DNA of 64,000 bases from Erwinia_E haradaeae_A (GTDB taxonomy: Bacteria > Pseudomonadota > Gammaproteobacteria > Enterobacterales > Enterobacteriaceae). The position numbers and the translations under genes were made by a program. Location of the stretch: assembly GCF_900698965.1 (NCBI RefSeq), contig NZ_LR217725.1:310001-374000 (forward strand), given 5' to 3'. The first letter of the stretch is position 1, and every line of letters starts with the position of its first letter. Under the pieces are notes generated by a model. The model saw only the letters and a list, made by a program, of their open reading frames with translations, had not been told where the DNA came from and ran no database searches. Positions 37,620 through 47,591 of this stretch are shown here, one piece after another.

Positions 37620-38551
37620 ATTTATTTGTCTATGTAATATATGCATATAGACGATGTTTAGATATTTCTACTACATAATTAATTTTTATAAATGAATTAT
37701 TTGTATGATTGTATTAAATTGTTTTCAGAGCATACTGTCATAAATCTATAGAGAGTACTCTAGTAAGAGTTGACCATAAAGTAATGCAAGCATTTATATA
37801 AACATATTAATAGATTCTGTTTTATAGTAACGCATCTTTTATGGTAACCCATTGATCCTATCTTATAGGCCTATTAAGAGTACCTAAGGATAAAACATTC
37901 TGCGGTACACTGGAATTTTGTATAATGTTCTGTTTTAGCATGATGCAAAAACTGTAGCGTCTATTAATTATTTCTGATGATAATAAAATGACTGATGTGC
38001 TTTTATATACTGACAGATAAGAACGTTAGTAGTATTGCTCATGTTAATAATCAAGACCACTGACTGGACTGCTCTCTTGAGATGTATAATTTGATTTTTT
38101 TAAACGGCCAGTTAAAATGAACGGTAAATTTTGTTTGCAGTTATCCGAGTTCGCTGACTTTTAAATAGATAACGTATGAATACATACCTTATAATTAAAT
38201 AAAGAATGATACGGTATGTATTCATAATCAACATAAGATCAACGTACTAATACTAATGTGCATGACATACAAACTATAACTAGAAAGTAGATAGTGTTAA
38301 TGGTTAATCATTAGAAGCTAGGTTGATACAAAGTGTATTTTTTAGGCCGATAACTCCTTCTAATTAAAATATAGGGAATTGTATCAAGATATCGTATGAA
38401 GATACAGTGTGTCTGCTTACATATTGTACTAAATGCATTTTGTGATCAATTACATTGATAGATAGCTATACAATAATAAGTATAGAAACTAGCATCCTAC
38501 AGTGGCCTTCAGTGGCCACCTCTGTTAGGTCTAATCATGTCTGCTGGTTGT
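37620..38551. other. Non-coding stretch between convergent dapD and murA
   Basis: 930 bases with no recognisable gene and no clear intrinsic terminator for either flanking gene. Confidence 0.55.
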
Positions 38552-39838
38552 CTACTGATCGTTGGTGTCTACTGAATTCTGATCTGTTATGCGCTGAATA
38601 TTCGCTCCTAATGCAATTAATTTATGCTCAATACATTCATATCCACGATCTATATGATAAATGCAATCTACTAGGGTAATACCGTCAGCAATACATCCCG
38701 CTAACACAAGGCTGGCTGAAACACGCAAATCAGTAGCCATGACTGGTGCTGCTGATAGTTTTTGCACACCATGACAAATCAGGGTGTTTCTATGCTTAAT
38801 TGAAACCTTTGCCCCCATGCGCAAAAGCTCTGGAACATGCATAAAACGATTTTCAAAAATAGTTTCAGTGATCTTTGCAGACCCATCAGCAATGAAATTA
38901 AGTAGACTAAACTGAGCTTGCATGTCAGTTGGAAATCCAGGATAAGGCGCGGTAGCAACATCGACTGCTTTTGGTCGTTTTCCATGCATGTCTAGGCTAA
39001 TCCAATTATTTCCTTCTTGGATTTCTGCTCCAGCTTCACGTAGCTTTTCAGATACTTTACATAAAGTATTAGGCTGCGAGGCCCGACAGATCACTTTACC
39101 GCCAGAAATAGCGCCTGCTATTAGGAAGGTTCCAGTTTCAATACGATCAGGTAAAATGCGATAAACACCACCACCTAGTCTCTTTACGCCTATAATCGTT
39201 ATGCAGTCACTGCCTGTGCCGGTAATTTTTGCTCCTAAAATATTCAAGAAATTAGCAGTATCAACAATTTCTGGTTCTCGTGCGGCATTGTCAATAATAG
39301 TGGTGCCCTTAGCTAGTGTGGCTGCGACCATGATAGTTACTGTTGCACCAACACTGATTTTCTCCATTACAATGTGGGCACCTATTAGACGACCTTGTGC
39401 AGAAGCTTTAACATAACCATCTTCTATTTTAATCTGAGCGCCTAGTTTTTTAAGACCGGTAATATGCAAATCGACTGGTCGATCACCAATAGCACAGCCT
39501 CCTGGTAGTGATACCTGGCCTTCTCCAAAACGTGCTACTAAAGGTCCTAAAACCCAAATTGAAGCTCGCATAGTTCTTACCAGGTCATAAGGAGCGCAAT
39601 ACACATTAACTTTACTGGAATCTAAATATACTGCGTTATTGTGTTTGGCCTTAACGCCTAACTTTCTGAGCAGTTTGATGGTGGTCTCTATATCTCTTAA
39701 CCTTGGAACGTTGTGTATTTCTACTGGATCTTCAGCAAGCAAAGCAGCAAATAAAATCGGTAATGCAGCATTTTTAGCTCCAGAAATAGTAACTTCACCA
39801 CTTAACCGGGTTGGACCTTTTATACGAAATTTATCCAT
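38552..39838 (-). CDS. murA: UDP-N-acetylglucosamine 1-carboxyvinyltransferase
   Basis: First committed step of peptidoglycan synthesis: adds enolpyruvate from PEP to UDP-GlcNAc; target of fosfomycin. From MDKFRIKGPTRL the product is 428 residues and the catalytic Cys is number 115 (LPGGCAIGDRPVDLH), as in E. coli, so I start at 39838 and not at 39844. Lys22/Asn23 (GAKNAALPI) and the loop residues are intact. It has a C-terminal extension of about ten residues (RITDQNSVDTNDQ) beyond E. coli MurA (419). ibaG lies upstream, as in E. coli. Confidence 0.97.
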   Translation of the reverse strand: MDKFRIKGPTRLSGEVTISGAKNAALPILFAALLAEDPVEIHNVPRLRDIETTIKLLRKLGVKAKHNNAVYLDSSKVNVYCAPYDLVRTMRASIWVLGPLVARFGEGQVSLPGGCAIGDRPVDLHITGLKKLGAQIKIEDGYVKASAQGRLIGAHIVMEKISVGATVTIMVAATLAKGTTIIDNAAREPEIVDTANFLNILGAKITGTGSDCITIIGVKRLGGGVYRILPDRIETGTFLIAGAISGGKVICRASQPNTLCKVSEKLREAGAEIQEGNNWISLDMHGKRPKAVDVATAPYPGFPTDMQAQFSLLNFIADGSAKITETIFENRFMHVPELLRMGAKVSIKHRNTLICHGVQKLSAAPVMATDLRVSASLVLAGCIADGITLVDCIYHIDRGYECIEHKLIALGANIQRITDQNSVDTNDQ

Positions 39839-39930
39839 TATCACTACTCGAGAGTTCTAAAAATGGTTACCAACAAGTTCTACAAACTATTTTATGGTCA
39901 TGTAAGTATTACTTCTTAACATATCAAGGT

Positions 39931-40188
39931 TTAATAATCGTTCAATTTAGCATCCCGATGCCATTCTTCGGGGGTAAACGTTTTAATAGAAACAGCGTGT
40001 ACATGATTATCGGTAATGTAAGATATTAGAGGGGCATACACTATTTTCTGTTTTTGAACGCGGCTCAGTCCGTTAAAGATTTGACCAATCGCGATAATCT
40101 GCAAATGGTTGTCATCACCGCTAATATAGACTTCTTGTAATGGTAATATTTTTAGTAAAGCAGATTTAATGATACTTTTATCAACCAT
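39931..40188 (-). CDS. ibaG: BolA-family protein IbaG
   Basis: Small BolA/YrbA-type protein; the family binds monothiol glutaredoxins through a shared Fe-S cluster and is linked to acid response and envelope state. 85 residues (E. coli about 84) with the family core LQEVYISGDDNHLQIIAIG and HAVSIKTFTPEEW, including the conserved His near the C terminus. It is next to murA, as in E. coli; its usual upstream neighbour mlaB is 1.24 kb away. Confidence 0.93.
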   Translation of the reverse strand: MVDKSIIKSALLKILPLQEVYISGDDNHLQIIAIGQIFNGLSRVQKQKIVYAPLISYITDNHVHAVSIKTFTPEEWHRDAKLNDY

Positions 40189-41427
40189 GTTCTGAATCTC
40201 ACTATATCATAAATAATTATACATCTTATAAGAATATTAAGAATTCTAAAAGAAAAATGCTATTATCTTAGAATTTCTCATACTTCTGTGATTCTGCACA
40301 AAGTTAATAGAATAGTGCATGGATCATCTGACTTTATCAGGCCATGACTTTAATTATTATTCTGATGGGTGACAGATAATCTAACAAAGTTTGACTAAAT
40401 GTAAAATTATATTATTACTGTAAGTAATTTCTTTAGTTCTTTTAAAAAAGTAACTCAATAAAATTTAACATTTTATATATAAAATAAATCAATAATACTT
40501 TGTAGGTTAGTAATGTACGATTACACAAGTATAATCCGTTATATAAGGTGCTGGTTATGCATTTGTTATCGTTCAAGGCTTTAATATTTTAAAATCTTTA
40601 AGTAGGGTGTTCACATGTTCGTTTAGATAGAGATCTCGTCCTGTGTATATGCGTGTAATATTTAATTGTAGTACTCTACACAAATATTGTATATATCATA
40701 TATCACTATGAGTTAATGTGTTGTTGAGATTCATCTCATGATTAGTTATTTTTTCTTATGATCAGTTAAAATCACTAAGCGCTATGTATTCGTATGATAT
40801 GACATATACAATGCAAGTGCTCGGTATTATTATCGGAGTGAAAACACTAGAGTCAACACGCTATATTTAGGCATGTAGGGGTACACCTTCTCTACACCTT
40901 ATGCAGAAGAGACAAGCTGTGATAATTATTCACAGCGAATGCATGTTTATATATATAAATATATATATATAAACAACAAGAAGTCAAGACGCATATTCAC
41001 ACAAAATAGCTATATAATGAGTTATATAGACGACGGTAGTAGAAAAAATGAGAGTTTCTAACTGAACAACCTTAATTACAAATTAGTTAGTATATAAAAA
41101 TATTTAGGGTACTTATAAAATGAGTATTAACTTTATATCATAACATTCCAAGTTAATTTTATGCATAAGGATCAAGCTAAGTTTTTCTTAGAGGACGTTC
41201 AAGAGAACGATCGCATGTAGATAAAATATTCAATTGATACGATATTGCTTAGAGATTATGGCATAGTATAGCTGGACAGATGGATTCAAAATGATCTGTA
41301 GAATATCGAATATATATGTATCATGATATGATGTATAATCTTTGATGTTAATGTAATGGGCAATTTTCCTGAAGGAATTTTTCTTTATCAGATGGACTTT
41401 TAGCATATTTTAGCAGCAGAGGTGATC
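40189..41427. other. Unexpected 1.24 kb space inside the ibaG-mla cluster
   Basis: In E. coli mlaB and ibaG are separated by under 200 bp, as I recall, with no gene between them. Here 1239 bases without any recognisable gene intervene, so the space is not explained by loss of a known enteric gene. It includes alternating TA runs near 40950. Confidence 0.6.
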
Positions 41428-41724
41428 TTATGGCCTGTGATTAATAATTTTTTTTAGGTTATAGAGTGAGATTAAAGCATCTAGTTGACTAGTAACTCCG
41501 GAAATACGAGGCCGCTTTTGATGATGGACGCTCTTGCTTTGTAAGTGAATTAGCAAAGCGAGACCACCTGTGTCGATTCGTGTTAATGCACCAACATCTA
41601 TGTTCTCTATAGATTTCATTACTAAATGACGTTGATGCCATAAAGGTAGTAATGTTTCATGTATTAATACACCTATAAGGTAGAGATTATTTTGCTCTAC
41701 CTTCCACTTAAGTTGGTTATTCAT
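41428..41724 (-). CDS. mlaB: Mla pathway STAS-domain protein MlaB
   Basis: Cytosolic STAS protein that binds the ATPase MlaF and stabilises the MlaFEDB phospholipid transporter. 98 residues (E. coli about 97). The conserved segment RIDTGGLALLIHLQ carries the Thr important for activity. It begins two bases after the mlaC stop codon, so it is translated in the same operon. Overall it is less conserved than mlaE or mlaF, which is usual for this subunit. Confidence 0.92.
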   Translation of the reverse strand: MNNQLKWKVEQNNLYLIGVLIHETLLPLWHQRHLVMKSIENIDVGALTRIDTGGLALLIHLQSKSVHHQKRPRISGVTSQLDALISLYNLKKIINHRP

Positions 41725-41726
41725 GC

Positions 41727-42356
41727 TTACTGCTTATTGGATTTTATGGGTTGATTGGTATAGGATTGTAGTGTTTGTGTTAAACCATTAATACCCTTCT
41801 GGCGTAAAATATGGCTCCACTCATTTTGTTTAGTAGTAATAATGCTTACACCTTCTGCGATAATATCGTAGGCTTGCCAATAACCGGTGATGCTGTTTTT
41901 ACGCCATTGAAAATCTAATTGCATTGGTGGTCTTCCAGAAGGATCCGTTATACTTATACGAATAGGAACGATCGTTGCTTCATGAATTGGCTTTTCTGGT
42001 GTGATGTAAAAAGATTGCCCTTTGTACATTGCAAGCATTTGAGTAGTAATATGGGATACGTATAGCCTAAAAGCCTTATAATAGTTGTCACGCTGAGCTT
42101 TGGTTGAATTTTTGTAATAAGGTCCTAAAACTAACGCAGCTGCATATTTCACATGCATGTAGGGTAGAATTTCTTCATTTATAATTTTTTGAAGATAGGA
42201 TGGATTATGATTAATAATCATCTGTTCATTTTTAATTCGATCAAAAGTATGCATGGCAACTATTGCCATAATTTTATAAGGATTACTCTGTTCCGTTTCT
42301 ACTGCTCTTACCTGTAAAGAGAATAGTATTATTAGGATCAGTACACGTTTAAACAT
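41727..42356 (-). CDS. mlaC: Periplasmic phospholipid carrier MlaC
   Basis: Soluble lipid-binding protein that shuttles phospholipid between the outer-membrane MlaA complex and inner-membrane MlaFEDB. 209 residues (E. coli 211) with a signal peptide (MFKRVLILIILFSLQVRA) and the conserved NEEILPYMHVKYAAALVLG and PMQLDFQWRKN...YWQAYDIIAEGVS regions. AGAGGA lies just upstream of its ATG. It follows mlaD in operon order. Confidence 0.94.
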   Translation of the reverse strand: MFKRVLILIILFSLQVRAVETEQSNPYKIMAIVAMHTFDRIKNEQMIINHNPSYLQKIINEEILPYMHVKYAAALVLGPYYKNSTKAQRDNYYKAFRLYVSHITTQMLAMYKGQSFYITPEKPIHEATIVPIRISITDPSGRPPMQLDFQWRKNSITGYWQAYDIIAEGVSIITTKQNEWSHILRQKGINGLTQTLQSYTNQPIKSNKQ

Positions 42357-42367
42357 AATGTCCTCTG

Positions 42368-42919
42368 TTATGGATTACTGGTTGCCAACCTAGGTTTTGA
42401 TTTTCTTGAGCTTATAGTATCAGTTATAGAAAATTGATGCTTTTTGTCAGCATTATCGTTCTTGTATAAAAACTGACCTATAATATCCTCGAGCATTATT
42501 ACAGACTTTGTATCCTGAATGGTCCCCCCATCTTTTAGCATACTAGTACCCATCTCTGGGTCACTAAAACCAATATTTAGTGCTAAATATTGCTCACCTA
42601 ATAGACCGGAGGTTCGTATTTTAAGCGAACTAGTGTCCGGAATATTATTATATTGATTTTTAATATCCATGCTAACTCTTGGTGAATAATTTTTTGGATC
42701 TAGTTTAATGTCCGTGACACGACCTATTACTACACCTCCAATTTTAACTGGTGAGCCTATTTTTAGGTCACCTATATTATCAAAAGTGGCATATAGCTTC
42801 CATGTTAGCGTGCTAAAGGGTAAGTGAAGATCACTCACCTGGAGACATAAAAAAAGAATAGCGCTTAGCGAAAGCAGTAAAAAGAAACCTACTAAAATTT
42901 CATTTTTTTTTGTTTGCAT
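42368..42919 (-). CDS. mlaD: Mla substrate-binding protein MlaD (MCE domain)
   Basis: Membrane-anchored MCE protein that forms a hexameric ring on MlaE and passes phospholipid through its central pore. 183 residues, the E. coli length. One N-terminal membrane segment (about 8-27) is followed by the MCE domain (FDNIGDLKIGSPVKIGGVVIGRV) and a C-terminal pore-forming helix. Codons 3-6 contain a run of nine A (ACAAAAAAAAATGAA), which is in frame but slippage-prone. Confidence 0.95.
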   Translation of the reverse strand: MQTKKNEILVGFFLLLSLSAILFLCLQVSDLHLPFSTLTWKLYATFDNIGDLKIGSPVKIGGVVIGRVTDIKLDPKNYSPRVSMDIKNQYNNIPDTSSLKIRTSGLLGEQYLALNIGFSDPEMGTSMLKDGGTIQDTKSVIMLEDIIGQFLYKNDNADKKHQFSITDTISSRKSKPRLATSNP

Positions 42920-42925
42920 GTTGTA

Positions 42926-43708
42926 TTAGTGCCCTGACATTAGCGTTGTCAAAATAAGATCTAGAGTTAGTACTGCTAGTGAGGCATGTACTACAGTTCT
43001 CGTTGTGGCTTGACATATTCCTTCGGAGGTTGGGGTGGCGTCATAGCCATTAAATAGGGCTATCCATATCACAGTTACAGCAAATATTGAACTTTTAATT
43101 GTACAATTAGTAATATCTTGTTTTAAGTGAACCCCATCACGAATAGCGGTCCAAAAAAAACCAGAATCAATGCCATTCCAAGTGACACCTACTACTGCAC
43201 CGCCAAGAATGCCGACTGAGACAAAAATGAAAGTTAGTAAAGGCATGCTAATGCAGCCGGCCCAAAATCTAGGTGGAATAATACGTTTCAATGGGTCAAC
43301 CGCCATCATTTCCATGCTTGCCAGTTGCTCAGTGGCTTTCATCAGACCTATTTCTGCAGTAACCGCTGATCCAGCGCGTCCGGTAAATAAGAGTGCTGTA
43401 ATGACCGGCCCTAGATCGCGTAGGAGTGATAAGGCTACTATCATCCCAAGATCGCTTTCAGCACCATAAGTTTTTAATACTCGATAGCCTTGTATGCTTA
43501 AGACCATGCCAATGAATAACCCAGAAACCATAACAATTAATAATGATAGCACTCCGATATTATATAGTTGTTTTACCAATAACGGTGCATGTAAGCGACA
43601 ACGCGGAAAACTAAATAGTGCATGGAATAATACTAATCCAGCGCGTCCTAAGGAAGCACAAAAGTTAACGACTTTGCGACCTAGTAATGACAATACTTGT
43701 AGATACAT
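42926..43708 (-). CDS. mlaE: Mla ABC transporter permease MlaE
   Basis: Inner-membrane permease of the phospholipid transporter MlaFEDB. 260 residues, the E. coli length, with about five to six hydrophobic segments and the family's conserved GLVLF, GVLSLLIVMVSGLFIGMVL and ALLFTGRAGSAVTAEIG stretches. Its ATG shares one base with the mlaF stop (TAATG), showing tight translational coupling. Confidence 0.96.
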   Translation of the reverse strand: MYLQVLSLLGRKVVNFCASLGRAGLVLFHALFSFPRCRLHAPLLVKQLYNIGVLSLLIVMVSGLFIGMVLSIQGYRVLKTYGAESDLGMIVALSLLRDLGPVITALLFTGRAGSAVTAEIGLMKATEQLASMEMMAVDPLKRIIPPRFWAGCISMPLLTFIFVSVGILGGAVVGVTWNGIDSGFFWTAIRDGVHLKQDITNCTIKSSIFAVTVIWIALFNGYDATPTSEGICQATTRTVVHASLAVLTLDLILTTLMSGH

Positions 43709-44520
43709 TACTCTATGCCTTTTCTTGATCCAATTAAATCTTTCAGATAATCCCTAGAATGAAAGGCGCACGACATACGTTCATCAGTAATACCATTAAT
43801 AAATTTATGCACTCGGATGTTATGATGTGTATGCAGCTCTAGTGTGGTGCCTTGCGCTAGTACTATCTTATCATCTAAAATATATGTATAATCAGCAATA
43901 TTTAACACCTCAAGAACATCATGCGATACGATAATACAAGTTATATTTAAAGAATGTTGCAGTTCTTTAATGAGCTTCACTAAAGCACTCATAGTGACAG
44001 GATCTTGTCCAACAAAAGGCTCATCAAACATAATTAAGTCTGGCTCTAGAGCAATAGCGCGTGCTAAGGCAGCTCGCCGTATCATGCCACCTGATAACTC
44101 AGAAGGTTTCAGGTGTGCTGCCCCCCTCAATCCAACAGATTCCAGTTTCATTATGACTGCGCTTTCTAGTAAAGGCACTGGTAGATAAGAATGCTCTCGC
44201 AACGGCCAGGCAACGTTATCGAATACATTAAGATCCGTGAATAGAGCGCCAGCTTGAAATAACATGCTCATCTTTTTTCGTGTTTTATATAAACATGAAC
44301 GAGAAAGAGCAGGGATATTTTTATCGTTAAACCATATTTCTCCGTGTTGTGGACGGAGCTGTCCTCCAACTAATCGTAATAATGTGCTTTTTCCGATACC
44401 GGATGGCCCCATAATAGCTGTTATCTTTCCCCTAGGAATAGAAATAGAAATATTATCGAAAATTAATAAATTTTTGTAAGAAAAACTTAGATTTTTGATT
44501 TCTACTATGTTTTTTTTCAT
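43708..44520 (-). CDS. mlaF: Mla ABC transporter ATPase MlaF
   Basis: Cytosolic ATPase of the MlaFEDB transporter. From the Met at 44520 it has 270 residues (E. coli 269), with Walker A GPSGIGKST (38-46), Q-loop LFQAGALFTD, signature LSGGM (142-146), Walker B LIMFDEP (162-168) and H-loop VSHD. AGG stands five bases before this start, better than the upstream alternative at 44574. It is the first gene of a complete mlaFEDCB set; mlaA is not in this window. Confidence 0.96.
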   Translation of the reverse strand: MKKNIVEIKNLSFSYKNLLIFDNISISIPRGKITAIMGPSGIGKSTLLRLVGGQLRPQHGEIWFNDKNIPALSRSCLYKTRKKMSMLFQAGALFTDLNVFDNVAWPLREHSYLPVPLLESAVIMKLESVGLRGAAHLKPSELSGGMIRRAALARAIALEPDLIMFDEPFVGQDPVTMSALVKLIKELQHSLNITCIIVSHDVLEVLNIADYTYILDDKIVLAQGTTLELHTHHNIRVHKFINGITDERMSCAFHSRDYLKDLIGSRKGIE

Positions 44521-45196
44521 ATGACCTGTAAATACCTCTATTGCTATTATTGTGTTTAAATAATTATTTAACAATAATTAGATTTTTCTGAGCGTCCTGA
44601 GATGCCATTCTGGTATATTTATATATCATGTTAATATATTATACATCCAATGTAGGTAAGTGTTGTAGATAAAATCTGACATATAATATGGTTCGATCTA
44701 TACTGAATTAGTTCTCTAATTAATCAACAATGGGAAATAGATCTTCTAGTTATTATATAACTTATCTATGACCAATGTGGTTAAAATATTATTTTTAGCG
44801 CTTCCTTGTAACAAAGAGTACTAAAATTATTGGTATATCTGAATTTATAAGAATACCGGTGGCTGGAAAAAGTTATTTGATTTTTCTCAGTAGCAACTCA
44901 AAATTTATCAATATAGCCACACAGTTAAATTATATAATGATCATTATTTATTAAATATAAATACTGATGCTAGGTTATTATTTCAATGTTAATGCGATTT
45001 TTATACCAACTGACGTTAAATGATAGGTTTTTGGTATGTATAGAATATTATAGAATAATAGTTTTTGAATTTTACAATAAATACGGAAATGTAAATATTT
45101 GTGTTTTAGATTCAATATAATGTGTCAGTGATTTTAATTGTTAATTAAAATTGTTAACTTATTATAGAGATAGTCGAGACCTCAGATGGATTTTTT
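44521..45196. other. Divergent spacer mlaF-paeA
   Basis: 676 AT-rich bases between two divergent genes. It must hold both promoters, but no site stands out enough to assign. No gene seen. Confidence 0.55.
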
Positions 45197-46501
45197 ATGT
45201 TAGACAGTTTCCTTATTATATTACTTCTTATTCTCGTTAGTTCATTTTTTTCAATTTCAGAAATTTCTCTGGCAGCAGCTCGTAAGATTAAGCTTAAGAT
45301 TTTAGCTGATGATGGTAATATCAATGCTCAGCATGTTCTTAACATACAAGAAAATCCTGGTATGTTTTTTACTGTAATCCAAATTGGTGTAAACGCAGTA
45401 GCAATTCTCGGTGGCATTGTCGGTGATACAGCTTTTTCTCCAGCTTTTTTTGCGTTTTTTGTGCATATAGTTGATGTTGATGTCGCAGAACGTCTTAGTT
45501 TTATCTGTTCATTTACGTTGATTACTAGTTTGTTTATATTATTTGCAGATTTATTTCCTAAGCGTTTAGGAATGAACGCTCCAGAGAAAATGTCGCTGAA
45601 AATTATTAATATAATGCGTGTATGCCTATTTATATGCCGTCCACTGGTATGGTTGTTTAATGGAGGGGCTACTATTATATTTCGAATTTTTAAAATACCA
45701 ATGGTGCGGCAGGATGAAATTACATCTGATGATATATATGCTATAGTTGAAGCAGGAGCATTAGCTGGTGTGTTGCGAAAACAAGAGCATGAACTGATTG
45801 AGAATGTGTTTGAATTAGAATCACGGACAGTGCCTTCGTCTATGACTCCGCGTGAAAGCGTGGTTTGGTTTGATCTGAATGAAGGCGAGAGTAGCTTAAA
45901 AAAGAAGATCGCTAGTCATCCACATTCGAAATTTTTAGTTTGTAACAATGATATTGATCACATCATTGGTTATATAGATTCAAAAGAACTTCTAATGCGT
46001 GTTCTCAGTCACCAGACTTTATCTCTAAATAGCAATATCCAGATCTGCTCTGCACTTATTGTACCAGATACTCTTCGGTTATCTGAGGCTTTAGAAAGCT
46101 TTAAGACAGCTGGAGAGGATTTTGCAGTCATTATAAATGAATATGCACTAGTGGTTGGCATTATTACGCTTAATGATGTTATGACTACCTTAACGGGTGA
46201 TCTGGCAGGACAAGGATTAGAAGATCAGATTGTTGCACGGGATGCTAGTTCATGGCTAATTGAAGGTGGGACTCCAATTGATGATGTGATGCGTGTATTG
46301 CAGATTGATGCTTTTCCAGAGTCAGAAAATTATAAAACCATTGGTGGTTTTATGATGTTTATGTTGCGAAAAATTCCTAAACGTACTGATTTTGTAAAAC
46401 TAAAAGGATATAAGTTCGAAGTAGTGGATACTGACAGTTATCGGATTGATCAGCTTCTTGTTACACGTGTTGATTTTACAAATATTACATCATCAATATA
46501 A
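45197..46501 (+). CDS. paeA: Polyamine exporter PaeA / YtfL, CNNM-CBS membrane protein
   Basis: Inner-membrane protein of the CNNM/UPF0053 family; in enterics YtfL (PaeA) exports cadaverine and putrescine. The N-terminal DUF21 region has three to four membrane segments (to about residue 150), followed by a CBS pair (SMTPRESVVWFDL..., FLVCNNDIDHIIGYIDSKELL, EDFAVIINEYALVVGIITLNDVM) and a C-terminal CorC-type domain (SSWLIEGGTPIDDVMRVL). 434 residues against 447; the C-terminal tail is shorter. In E. coli it lies beside msrA-tamA-tamB; here tamAB are 14 kb away. Confidence 0.92.
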   Translation: MLDSFLIILLLILVSSFFSISEISLAAARKIKLKILADDGNINAQHVLNIQENPGMFFTVIQIGVNAVAILGGIVGDTAFSPAFFAFFVHIVDVDVAERLSFICSFTLITSLFILFADLFPKRLGMNAPEKMSLKIINIMRVCLFICRPLVWLFNGGATIIFRIFKIPMVRQDEITSDDIYAIVEAGALAGVLRKQEHELIENVFELESRTVPSSMTPRESVVWFDLNEGESSLKKKIASHPHSKFLVCNNDIDHIIGYIDSKELLMRVLSHQTLSLNSNIQICSALIVPDTLRLSEALESFKTAGEDFAVIINEYALVVGIITLNDVMTTLTGDLAGQGLEDQIVARDASSWLIEGGTPIDDVMRVLQIDAFPESENYKTIGGFMMFMLRKIPKRTDFVKLKGYKFEVVDTDSYRIDQLLVTRVDFTNITSSI

Positions 46502-46849
46502 ATATCATGGTTAGGTCTACAAGATATCGTGCATGTACATTACATCCTTTTTATTATAACATAATCTTTTGGTTCTTTTTTAAAGGATTTATATCAAGAC
46601 ATTAGAATCACTGATAGGGAAGATGAGATATATATTTATTACTATCGTGTAGTATAGATACTGTATCTAGATCGCTCAAAATATAAATAGATTATAGAAG
46701 TTGTTTGCCATAATAATGGTTTGCTCATGATTTCATGAGGAGTTAACTGTCTTAAAGAGTACATAGATTCTATCTTAACCAGGGATTATTCTAGCAGAGA
46801 GCAGTGTCAAACGATATAATATTAACGCATTTCATCTGCTTTAACCCAA
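46502..46849. other. Non-coding spacer downstream of paeA
   Basis: About 350 bases with no recognisable gene or clear terminator. Confidence 0.5.
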
Positions 46850-47577
46850 GCCATTTCTATTTATAATAGAAAGATCAGCTAGGTAAAAGCTGCATTATTT
46901 GGTAGAGGTTAGTCATTAACTACTAATAAAAATCATTACCTTAGTATAAGGCAAGCTTATATCCTGTATCAGGCAAGCTTACATTCTAATTACGCATGGG
47001 TCTGCGTTTTAAAAATATTAGAGGTGCTTATTTATATATCTAGTATTATCTATATGTCTACTATAATCTAGTATACCTAAGCATATATGAGAGCTATAAA
47101 AGCTGAAAACCGTTCCAACTAATGGGTATAGATGTCAAGGTTAGTGTCAGTTTAGCATTGAACACGATAGAGTATATGCAATATTATAGATGATTTCAAA
47201 TATTACTCAGCATATATATAATATATATAAACGGTTCTGATGCTAATGTTATCAGAAGAGATAAAGTAGTAATTTCATGGAAATAAGTTTTGGCATTAGG
47301 GATATAAAGTTATAATATATTTTGGTGAGCAGTATATATTCATGTCATAAATTAGCGATGCACATGTGAAACACGATAGTATCGTGCGTATCTTGATTAA
47401 ATCATTAAATACCTAGAGTTCTTTTAGTCTTGAAAAAGTTATTTTTTAAAAATAGTAAAAATCACTGATTACAATCGTTTATCTAGGCTTATAGCCTGAT
47501 GTTGCTTAAAAAATATAATATGGTGCATTATTAATGCATCACTAAGCCAAATGCTGAGATATGAAGGAGATGGATAG
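46850..47577 (+). pseudogene. rsmE: Possible eroded rsmE relic before gshB
   Basis: RsmE (16S rRNA m3U1498 methyltransferase, about 243 codons) ends a dozen bases before gshB in E. coli. Here the frame at 47554-47577 reads LRYEGDG followed by TAG, close to the RsmE C terminus VRFGDLG, and its stop is 14 bases before the gshB ATG. At 47495-47509 PDVA* resembles TDILL of the preceding conserved segment. The rest is not recognisable, and the left boundary is estimated from the gene's usual length. Confidence 0.45.
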
Positions 47578-47591
47578 GAGCAACAATAGAG

